From: Myxococcota bacterium
GTDB taxonomy: Bacteria > Myxococcota_A > Polyangia > HGW-17
NCBI GenBank assembly: GCA_018821745.1
Contig: JAHJLU010000818.1
Location: 1 to 17,397 of the forward strand
Length of the DNA: 17,397 nucleotides
Direction of reading: 5' to 3'
The position numbers and the translations under genes were made by a program. This document shows, in pieces, positions 1 through 6,567 of this stretch (position 1 is the stretch's first letter; each line of letters opens with the position of its first letter). Below the pieces are notes generated by a model. The model was not told where the DNA came from. It did no database searches and saw only the letters and a list, made by a program, of their open reading frames with translations.

Positions 1-1015
1 GATACGAGAGGGCAGAGATCTGCACGGCGCCGCCGCCGCCACCGCCCTTCCCCTGGGACGTGCTCGTGGATGTTGGCGTATTGTGACCACCACCACCGCC
101 ACCGCTGCCACCAAGCAGGGGTTCACATGAATCAGTGCCATAGACACCGCCAGCGTTTCCTCCATCACCACCACCTCCTTTGCCCCCGGCAGTGAGGTAT
201 CCCGCGCCACCACCTCCCGATTCGTCACCCCAGTAGTCATCCTTGCCGGCACCACCGGCGCCGGGACCCTGACCGCCGCGGTTTGCGTTCCCGCCCATAA
301 ATCCGCCCGGTCCGGCACATGTTCTACTGTCATTGGAACAGGAGGAGACTTTAGCTGAGACATCGACAACACCGGCAATCATGGTTGTGTCGGCGAGGAG
401 AATCAGCGGCAGGTCACCATGGGCGGTGAGCGTGGCCCCTGCCACCAGTGTCAGGTTTTGAAACACAAAGAGGCCGGCCTGGGTACCGTCGGGGAGAGTG
501 ATCACGTCAAAATAGATCCCCGTATTGGTATCGAGCCCGGCACCGGGTATACGGTACTGATTGCCGTTGATGATGATCTCCCCCGTGTCGGTGATAAGCA
601 GCGCGTCGGTTGAGAGATACCAGTCGCCCACGCCGGGGGTCAGCACCAGGGAGGGATCCACGCCATTGGACGGGGTCAATTCAAAGCAGGTGGGGACAGA
701 GGGATCACAGCCATAGGGGCAGGTCATCTGCGTCATCTCACCGGTCCCGGTACACACGTTGAGGCGATAATAGTCAAGGCACTCATTGTCAGCGGCTGTG
801 CACTCGGAACCTCCGTCACCAGCGTCGTGGTGGGCATCCGCGTCGGTAGCGGCATCTACCACGTCTGGAACATCGGCGGCGTCAGCGTCGGGGACCGTGG
901 AATCTGAAGCGGCATCGGTCCCGCCCGGATTGAGTCCGGCTGGATCAAAACTGCAGGAGAGGGCAGATCCTGCCATCAGTACAATCAGGGCAAAAAAAGT
1001 GATGGATAGCCGCAT
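1..1015 (-). CDS. Partial lipoprotein with Asp/Ala-rich linker, beta-helix-like segment and Gly-rich region
   Basis: The gene enters from its start at 1015 and runs off the left edge after 338 codons with no stop. The ATG is preceded by GGAG at 7-bp spacing. Residues 1-20 are a hydrophobic signal sequence ending ALS-C21, followed by SFD, so a lipoprotein with Ser at +2 is likely. Residues 31-70 are an Asp/Ala/Gly-rich, probably disordered linker. Residues 72-110 hold six cysteines (72, 79, 88, 99, 103, 110). Residues about 140-222 show short alternating hydrophobic strands (FVFQNLTLVAGATLTAHG) like a beta-helix. From 233 onward glycine dominates, with runs of six Gly. This layout is common in large surface lipoproteins of Myxococcota and Bradymonadota (family knowledge). 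No enzymatic motif is visible, and the C-terminal part lies outside the window. The function is unknown. Confidence 0.85.
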   Translation of the reverse strand, partial: MRLSITFFALIVLMAGSALSCSFDPAGLNPGGTDAASDSTVPDADAADVPDVVDAATDADAHHDAGDGGSECTAADNECLDYYRLNVCTGTGEMTQMTCPYGCDPSVPTCFELTPSNGVDPSLVLTPGVGDWYLSTDALLITDTGEIIINGNQYRIPGAGLDTNTGIYFDVITLPDGTQAGLFVFQNLTLVAGATLTAHGDLPLILLADTTMIAGVVDVSAKVSSCSNDSRTCAGPGGFMGGNANRGGQGPGAGGAGKDDYWGDESGGGGAGYLTAGGKGGGGDGGNAGGVYGTDSCEPLLGGSGGGGGGHNTPTSTSTSQGKGGGGGGAVQISALSY

Positions 1016-1115
1016 AATTTTCTCCACTCAGTGACCGGAGCGGGAATTGAGGGTCTCATCAGAGCCACAAAACGCTCAGGTACTGGGACCAAACCTTTCC
1101 CGCAGGACGCCGCCG

Positions 1116-1144
1116 ACTATAAACCAATTTCACAGGAATTTTAA
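1116..1144 (-). promoter_or_regulatory. Candidate promoter of the 1-1015 lipoprotein gene
   Basis: On the minus strand TTAAAA (1139-1144) and TATAGT (1116-1121) are separated by 17 bp, about 100 bp before the start codon. The -10 fits well and the -35 fits moderately. The divergent intergenic stretch 1016-1301 otherwise holds AT-rich DNA. No clear Shine-Dalgarno or strong promoter could be chosen for the rightward kinase gene, although TTGTGC-17-TACAAA (1239-1267) is a weak possibility. Confidence 0.3.
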
Positions 1145-1310
1145 TAAGATTTATTGAATTTTCCGCTGTTCTTGCTCATGGCCTCCCGGAAAAAAAACAC
1201 AAAAGAAGATCCTTTTCAGGGAAAAATCACTAAAATATTTGTGCGCGCCTCTAATCTCTGTTACAAATGATGTAGGATAGTTTAATACATTTTTCTACAA
1301 TGTGAACATT

Positions 1311-2297
1311 ATGAACACACTGATCGCCATCCTCACATTTCTGACAACTACCCCGGCACGGCTCGACAACCCATGGACAGCACCCCTTTCCCACTGTGAA
1401 GACCCGGCGGTTCAGAAAAAACTGCAGGACAGACCGGGATTCTGGGAACAGACCAAAGACGAAAAACTCATCAAACACATCCAGACCGCCAAAATTAAAG
1501 CCATTGGATTCAATATCGGAGGCTCTACCATCTCCCTTCGGCTGGACTTCACCGATGGCAGCAGCGCCGCCTTCAAACCGGATCAATTCCATGAGGAGAC
1601 CGTCCCGCGGTACGAGATCGCTGCCTATCATATCAACAAACTCCTGGGAATGTCCCGGGTCCCCCCCTCGTCGTGGCGGGTCATCACCAAAAAAGAGCTG
1701 GTGAACAAACTCAAAGGGGTCACCTTTTCCCAGCGCCGCCGAATTCTCCGGGAAGTGAAATTTTACAAAGATGGAACGGTAAAAGGGGAGGTCTCCCACT
1801 GGGTCCCCGTGATCAATTACCTGCACCTTGAATCCATGACCTGGCGCAGCAAGTGGATGTCATGGCTCGCTCCCTATGATCAACTGTTCCGGGATCAGTT
1901 CCTCATGGCTGCCCAGATCAGCAACATGATCCTCTTTGACTTCATCATCAACAACCCCGATCGGTTTACCGGCTCCAACACCTTGAGCACCCCCGACAAA
2001 AGCCACCTGTATTATATGGACAACACATTCTCCTTCTATCCCAACGACCAGGGTTCGGGGATGGCCAGGATCTATATGTCCCAGGTGCGCCGCTTCTCCA
2101 AAAAAATGATCGATAACCTGAAGAAACTCACCAAGGCAGCCATAAAAAAAGAGATCGCCAAGGTCAAAAATCCTCCATGGACAATCCTCACCGAGAAGGA
2201 ACTGAATTCTGTCATCAAGCGCAGGGATTACCTGATGGAGCATATCGTCAAAACCGTCGCCCACCACGGGTGGAGCAAGAGTGTGGTGTTTCCATGA
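1311..2297 (+). CDS. FAM20/four-jointed-like (secretory-pathway-type) kinase, probably exported
   Basis: This is a predicted atypical kinase. With the in-frame GTG at 1302 as residue 1 the protein has 331 residues; the ATG at 1311 (residue 4) is preferred, and neither start has a good ribosome site. Residues 4-19 form a hydrophobic signal-like stretch without a basic n-region. The N-lobe has a Gly-rich beta turn (IGGSTISLRLDF, 72-83) and the AAFKP lysine K92. E105 lies in helix C (RYEIAAYHINKLLG), followed by RVPP. The catalytic region reads ILFDFIINNPDRF, with D213, N218 and D220. MDN at 239-241 supplies the metal-binding Asp, corresponding to DNG in FAM20C. A C-terminal helix resembling the FAM20C end (IKRRDYLMEHIVKTVAHHG) follows. 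The usual DRH is DRF here. Substrate and activity cannot be read from sequence. It is the first gene of a coupled operon, and its TGA overlaps the next ATG. Recognition of the fold family is fairly secure; export is less so. Confidence 0.8.
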   Translation: MNTLIAILTFLTTTPARLDNPWTAPLSHCEDPAVQKKLQDRPGFWEQTKDEKLIKHIQTAKIKAIGFNIGGSTISLRLDFTDGSSAAFKPDQFHEETVPRYEIAAYHINKLLGMSRVPPSSWRVITKKELVNKLKGVTFSQRRRILREVKFYKDGTVKGEVSHWVPVINYLHLESMTWRSKWMSWLAPYDQLFRDQFLMAAQISNMILFDFIINNPDRFTGSNTLSTPDKSHLYYMDNTFSFYPNDQGSGMARIYMSQVRRFSKKMIDNLKKLTKAAIKKEIAKVKNPPWTILTEKELNSVIKRRDYLMEHIVKTVAHHGWSKSVVFP

Positions 2298-3532
2298 GAC
2301 AGTGTCCCGCATGCGGAAGGGACTTTGATGTCCTGGCCGCCGGTTTCACCGTCATATCGGGGGGAACAGTCACGCTGGTCTGTTCCGAGCGCTGCACAAA
2401 GCGCATCCAGGGGCCCCACCTCGCGTCCCAGTACCTTTGCCCCACAACAACGGGAAGTGGGCACGCAAATCTCCTTGTGTGGGCACGCAAAGCGCTCACC
2501 GCGAGCGTTCTGGCGCTGGCCTTCATAGCGGTCATTTACATGATCGTCCATGCCTTGTCCGAGGCTGAACCCAGGCAGAGCGAGATCCCCTTCCACACCT
2601 TTACACAGGTTCGGTCAGAGGGCCGGGCACTCTTCTCCGTCACCGTGGAGAGTCCGAAAATCGATGAGAATATTCAGGAAAAAACCGAGGAGTATCAACT
2701 AGCAGCGCAGAAAATCCTGACCAGACTGCTCACCTCTCCCTGTAACTCCCTGTGGGAGGTCGAAGGTATTGATATTCTTGCGAGCCACGGCAACAAGGAG
2801 GCGCTGGCCAAACTGAAAAAGCTGCTCATCGACGACGACGGTCCCCGGCGCCGAAAGGTTGCCCACGCTCTGGCACGCCTGGGTGACAAGGAAGCGGTAA
2901 TCATCCTGCGGGACGCCATGCGCTCGAAAAACAGCGCTGTCTCCACAGCGGCAGCCTTTTCCCTGGGAGAACTGGGAGATCAGACAGCGCTCAAATATCT
3001 CAAGCAGCTCATGTCCTTCAAGCAGACACGGTTCTCCGCCGCCGAGTCGGTCCTCTACCTTGGCTGGGCCCCTGCACGGGAGTATCTGTTCAACATGGCC
3101 AGCAAGGGACACCGCTCGGGTGACCGGGTCCGTGCGGCCCTCTCCCTGGCGAAAGCCGGTGATCTCAGAGCATCGGCGATTCTTTTGAAGGCCCTCCATG
3201 ACGGAACATCCCGGTACCTCGCCGCCATGGGGCTCGCGTACCTGGGGAAAAAAGAGGCCATCCCCGTCTTGAACCAGGCGATTAAACACATCTCCCTTCG
3301 AATCGAAGCGGCGAAATACCTGGCGAGACTGGGCAACTTTGATTCCATTGCGGATCTCCAGCCCCTCATGGCCAGTGAGTTCATGCCCCAGAGAATCACC
3401 GCCGCCAGCGCCATGTTCATCCTGACGTCCCGCAAACTGACAACAGAGAACAATACCACATCCAACCCTGAACAGCGGACCACCTGGCTCGCGGCGGGCT
3501 TTACGAGGATCGGCACATGGCTGCAACTGTAA
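2294..3532 (+). CDS. Membrane-anchored HEAT-repeat protein with N-terminal zinc ribbon
   Basis: The protein has 412 residues. Its ATG at 2294 overlaps the kinase stop as ATGA, which argues for translational coupling; a longer in-frame extension upstream lies inside the kinase gene and is rejected. C4PAC7 and C30SERC34 form a likely four-Cys zinc site. Residues about 67-88 (ALTASVLALAFIAVIYMIV) form one transmembrane helix. After a hydrophilic linker (90-150), residues about 155-380 consist of roughly 30-residue helical repeats of HEAT/PBS-lyase type, recognisable as GNKEALAKL, GDKEAVIIL, GDQTALKYL, GDLRASAIL and KKEAIPVL. HEAT arrays usually bind proteins. The single TM places the zinc ribbon and the repeat array on opposite faces of the inner membrane. 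It could be an adaptor or scaffold for its operon partners (inference). No catalytic motif is seen. Confidence 0.85.
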   Translation: MRQCPACGRDFDVLAAGFTVISGGTVTLVCSERCTKRIQGPHLASQYLCPTTTGSGHANLLVWARKALTASVLALAFIAVIYMIVHALSEAEPRQSEIPFHTFTQVRSEGRALFSVTVESPKIDENIQEKTEEYQLAAQKILTRLLTSPCNSLWEVEGIDILASHGNKEALAKLKKLLIDDDGPRRRKVAHALARLGDKEAVIILRDAMRSKNSAVSTAAAFSLGELGDQTALKYLKQLMSFKQTRFSAAESVLYLGWAPAREYLFNMASKGHRSGDRVRAALSLAKAGDLRASAILLKALHDGTSRYLAAMGLAYLGKKEAIPVLNQAIKHISLRIEAAKYLARLGNFDSIADLQPLMASEFMPQRITAASAMFILTSRKLTTENNTTSNPEQRTTWLAAGFTRIGTWLQL

Positions 3533-4824
3533 GGCTTTACTACCTGTTCAGGGGTCTCTCCAGCGCCTTCCTCTTCAAGGTGTTCCTGGTCTTTTATTAC
3601 CTGGAACAGGGACTGGGGTTTGCACACATAGGCATCCTGCAGGCCATCTTCGCCTTCACGGTAATCTTTCTGGAGATCCCCACGGGGATCTGGGCCGACC
3701 GTTATGGCCGAAGAAAAACCATGGGCTACGGGGCCCTGCTCATGTCCCTCGCGGCCTTTGGCTACTACTTCGCCCAGGGGTTTTATCACTTCGCTTTCTT
3801 TGAGTTTCTCCTGGCCTTCGGGCTCTCCCTCACCTCCGGTGCAGACTCGGCCTTCCTCTATGACGCCCTCAAAAGCGCCAACAAAGAAGAGCTTTATTCT
3901 GAGCTGGAGGGCAAGGCCGGCTTCGCGAAACATTTGGGCATGGCTCTCTCTGCCCTCATCGGCGGCTTTATCGCCATGAGAAGCCTCAGCGCCCTCTTTC
4001 CCTGCACGGCTGTCATTATTTTCCTCTCCTACCTGGTGACCTTCTTTATGGAGCAGGGGCTCCCCGTCACCACCAATGTCCACCAGAGCGCCGCAACCCA
4101 CTGGAGGGAGAGCCTCACCGCCCTCAGAAATCACCGGGCAATCTGGTGGACCATACTCTATTCCAGTCTCGTCTTTCTCATGGTCCGGGCCTCCGATACG
4201 CTGCTGCAGCCTGTCCTCAAAGCCAACGGGTTCGAATACTGGAAAATCGGTATCCTGGCGGCAGCCGGATCCCTGGTAGCCGCCTTCGCTTCCAAAAGCA
4301 CGGGCACGCTGCTCAAACGTTACAATGAATCCTTCATGCTGTGGATGCTCCCTGTCATCCTCCTCATCTCCTATGCCCTCTTCGCTTCGGGCAGCGGCAT
4401 TTTACTGGGGGTAGTGCTCCTTGCCAACCTGGGCATCCAGGGATTTTACAGCCCCTTCACAAAAACCCTCCTCAACCGGAGCATCGAGAAGTCCCAGGTC
4501 CGCGCCACCCTCCTCTCCATGGAGAGCTCTGTCAAACGCACGGTCATCGCCCTGCTCATGCCCCTTATTGGTTTTGTCATCGATCGGTACGGCATGAAGG
4601 GGGGCCTGTTTACACTGGTAATCACGGGCCTCATCTGCCTCGTGGCACTTTTCTGGGCCACTCCGGGTAAACTAGGGGGTTTTGGGAAATTAAAAACAGG
4701 TTATAAAGGGGGTAGTCGAACCCCTCTGGGTGAGTCTTCGGTTCTGAATTCCGGGATTCCCACCAGAGATTTGGTGGAAGTGGACTCACAGGTCTGCTCC
4801 GCAACGGGAAAACCTGCACCATGA
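3517..4824 (+). CDS. MFS transporter with unusual C-terminal tail
   Basis: This 435-residue major facilitator superfamily protein has about 12 hydrophobic segments between residues 5 and 387. The motif-A loop GIWADRYGRRK is at 57-67 between TM2 and TM3, as in proton-coupled efflux carriers. The FLEIPTG and SGADSAFLYDAL stretches resemble sugar/drug-type MFS members, but the substrate cannot be assigned. The start ATG lies 16 bp inside the preceding gene, with GAGGAT about 8 bp upstream. The stop overlaps the next ATG (ATGA). The last 48 residues, after TPGKLG, are Gly/Ser/Thr-rich and lack hydrophobicity. They look unlike any MFS end and are encoded by DNA rich in inverted repeats. An in-frame insertion or other extension is possible. 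Confidence 0.9.
   Translation: MAATVRLYYLFRGLSSAFLFKVFLVFYYLEQGLGFAHIGILQAIFAFTVIFLEIPTGIWADRYGRRKTMGYGALLMSLAAFGYYFAQGFYHFAFFEFLLAFGLSLTSGADSAFLYDALKSANKEELYSELEGKAGFAKHLGMALSALIGGFIAMRSLSALFPCTAVIIFLSYLVTFFMEQGLPVTTNVHQSAATHWRESLTALRNHRAIWWTILYSSLVFLMVRASDTLLQPVLKANGFEYWKIGILAAAGSLVAAFASKSTGTLLKRYNESFMLWMLPVILLISYALFASGSGILLGVVLLANLGIQGFYSPFTKTLLNRSIEKSQVRATLLSMESSVKRTVIALLMPLIGFVIDRYGMKGGLFTLVITGLICLVALFWATPGKLGGFGKLKTGYKGGSRTPLGESSVLNSGIPTRDLVEVDSQVCSATGKPAP
4707..4788. repeat. Cluster of inverted repeats inside the 3' end of the MFS gene
   Basis: Several complementary segments lie within 82 bases: AGGGG/CCCCT (4707-4711 with 4721-4725), TGAGTC/GACTCA (4731-4736 with 4783-4788), CGG/CCG (4739-4741 with 4751-4753) and CCACCA/TGGTGG (4760-4765 with 4772-4777, extendable to TTCC/GGAA with one bulged C). 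The outer TGAGTC pair encloses the last two hairpins, giving a possible three-way fold. The block coincides with the atypical tail of the MFS protein. It could be a small repeat element, a folded mRNA segment before the next gene, or chance. Confidence 0.45.
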
Positions 4825-5540
4825 TTTTCATTTACTCCCTCATGTTTCTTCTTCCGACAGCCAGCGATATCACCTGCCGATGGGGACAAAAATCCAATAT
4901 GCCGCCCCAAACCGCCTGCGGGGTCCCCACCTGGGTCCGCCTGCCGTTGGTCGAAGGTGGCAAGCGGTTTGAATTCCGCCGGGCCGATAACCCCAACCTG
5001 AGCAGCTACTTTCATCGCAAACGCGACGGGAAAGGCCCCGTCAAGCGCTTCTCCAACCTCATCAACCTTTACAAGGTCGATCTCTTTTTATGCCCCCAGG
5101 ACTTTGACAAACCAAAAACTATTCTGTTCAAGTTGGTGACCACCAAGGGGGTAAAAGATGTTCAGTGCCGCATGGGGCCTGTAGGCGCTCCTGCGGTATC
5201 TCCCGTGGATCCCCCCATGGTCGTGGCCATGAAAGGGCCCGACATGGATACTCCGCAGCCACTGGTCATGGCCCCCGATCCCATGGTGGTCGCGCCGGTA
5301 AAAACTGCCGGACCCAGTATCATCTCCGACATTGTGCCCCCTCCAGTTTTCAAGCCGGCACAGAACGATCCTCTGGCCCGGATGGTGGGGTTTGCGGTCC
5401 TCGGTTTCTCCGTGGTGGCCTTTTTGCTGCTCTCGCTGGCCATTTTCCTCCTGGCACGCAAGGTGTGGGCGCTTGAGAAAGCCCTGGAGTCCAAAGGCAC
5501 AGCCAAATCGACGGTTTCGGAAAAAACCCCTGACAAATAA
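4821..5540 (+). CDS. Hypothetical signal-peptide protein with C-terminal membrane anchor
   Basis: This 239-residue protein is not recognised. Residues 1-15 (MIFIYSLMFLLPTAS) are a short hydrophobic leader without a basic n-region. Residues 16-117 form a small hydrophilic domain with cysteines at 19, 33, 91 and 116, plausibly two disulfides if periplasmic. Residues 118-185 are Pro/Met/Val-rich and low-complexity (PPMVVAMKGPD, PDPMVVAPV), probably an extended linker. Residues 188-212 form one strong transmembrane helix, followed by a basic/polar tail of about 27 residues. The likely topology is an outside domain on a stalk with a cytoplasmic tail. The ATG overlaps the MFS stop (ATGA), there is no convincing independent ribosome site, and it is the last gene of the operon. 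It may act with the kinase and transporter (inference from context only). Confidence 0.75.
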   Translation: MIFIYSLMFLLPTASDITCRWGQKSNMPPQTACGVPTWVRLPLVEGGKRFEFRRADNPNLSSYFHRKRDGKGPVKRFSNLINLYKVDLFLCPQDFDKPKTILFKLVTTKGVKDVQCRMGPVGAPAVSPVDPPMVVAMKGPDMDTPQPLVMAPDPMVVAPVKTAGPSIISDIVPPPVFKPAQNDPLARMVGFAVLGFSVVAFLLLSLAIFLLARKVWALEKALESKGTAKSTVSEKTPDK

Positions 5541-5588
5541 TATAATCATTGAATCTCAAAGAAATAACAGGGACAACGCCCCGGTAAA

Positions 5589-6539
5589 TTACAGATCAAT
5601 CTCCAAGTAATCGTGGCAGGCGAACACTTCGAGATCGCTCTTCTTGCGGGTCTCCTCGGCCTCTTTCATGATATCGGCAATATCTGCGTCGGTGGAGGCG
5701 GGATCGTGATGGGTGAGCCCGAGCTTTTTCACGCCAACATCTTCCGCAACCCGCACACAGTAATCGGGGGTCCCGTGGCCAAATCCCGAAGTAAATTTTT
5801 CATACTTTTCACGGGAGTACTGGGCATCCATCACCAAGAGGTCGGCGCCCATGAGATGGTTTCTAAAGGAGCGGGGGAGGCCGTCTTCGTTCTCGTGGTC
5901 CGTGAGAAACACAAAGGTGGCGTTGGTGGTCTTCTCTTCAATCCTGTAGGAGACCGTCTGCTCGGGATGACGCGATTTGTGCATGGTGATAATCAGGCAC
6001 TCACTCACATGGAACTTTTCGCGCCCTATGGGAAGCATGGAGTCATGGGCCAGCACCCGCTCATAGGACTCGATGGTCATGATGCGGTAGCCACCCTGCG
6101 CGTGGAAGACTATGACCATGGTCTTGGGAAACTCGAAGTCCTTATAGGTGATATGACTCTCCACCTCTCGATGGTGCACGGGGAAATAGGGGGGGCGCAT
6201 GAGTTCATGGAGCATCTGTTTGGGACCAATCCCCTGATCCACGGGCCCGCACAGTTTCAATTTTAGGTGCTTCATGAAAATGGGCGGTGCCAGAAAAAGC
6301 CCCTGGGTGTGATCGTAATGGTAGTGGGTAAAGAGGATGATAATCTCTTCAAGATTACCTTCCGCCAGGGCATCCCAACTCAAGGGCACAAACCCGCTCC
6401 CGGCGTCGATGGCAAGGGTCAGACCAGCGGGCAGACACTCCGAGTATATGCGCACACAGGTAGTATTTCCGCCATAGAGCACTTTATCGGGGCTGGACAC
6501 AGGCACAGAACCCCTCGTTCCGTAAAATTTGACCTTCAT
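5589..6539 (-). CDS. MBL-fold metallohydrolase
   Basis: This is a 316-residue metallo-beta-lactamase-fold protein. The N-terminus MKVKFYGTRGSVPV with YGGNTTCV is typical of the cytosolic PhnP-like or phosphodiesterase-like MBL branch. Metal ligands visible are H72-Y-H74-Y-D76-H77 (motif 2), H191 or H187 in MHKSRHPEQTVSYRIE (motif 3), D238 in VMDAQYS (motif 4) and H277/H278 in LTHHDP (motif 5). The segment between motifs 2 and 3 is long (about 110 residues). There is no signal peptide, so it is cytosolic. A strong GGGAGGT ribosome site lies 4 bp before the ATG. It starts 28 bp after the stop of the Cys-rich lipoprotein gene and is probably co-transcribed with it. The substrate is unknown; a phosphodiester is the family-based guess. 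Confidence 0.88.
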   Translation of the reverse strand: MKVKFYGTRGSVPVSSPDKVLYGGNTTCVRIYSECLPAGLTLAIDAGSGFVPLSWDALAEGNLEEIIILFTHYHYDHTQGLFLAPPIFMKHLKLKLCGPVDQGIGPKQMLHELMRPPYFPVHHREVESHITYKDFEFPKTMVIVFHAQGGYRIMTIESYERVLAHDSMLPIGREKFHVSECLIITMHKSRHPEQTVSYRIEEKTTNATFVFLTDHENEDGLPRSFRNHLMGADLLVMDAQYSREKYEKFTSGFGHGTPDYCVRVAEDVGVKKLGLTHHDPASTDADIADIMKEAEETRKKSDLEVFACHDYLEIDL

Positions 6540-6567
6540 GGTACCTCCCTTTTTACAAGGCAGGTAG

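Noticed and set aside
1..1034. Rightward reading frames (419-613, 786-1034) over the first gene
   Set aside because: They are antisense shadows of the lipoprotein frame, which has signal peptide, Cys pattern and ribosome site.
4684..4765. tRNA-like segment (GGGAAAT near ATTCCC, GGTTC-like loops, CCACCA end)
   Set aside because: The T-loop has eight bases, the G53-C61 pair is missing, no D or anticodon arm fits, and the same span folds better as other hairpins.
5541..5588. Terminator between the convergent operon end and MBL gene
   Set aside because: Only GGG...CCC scraps, with no stable stem followed by T residues.
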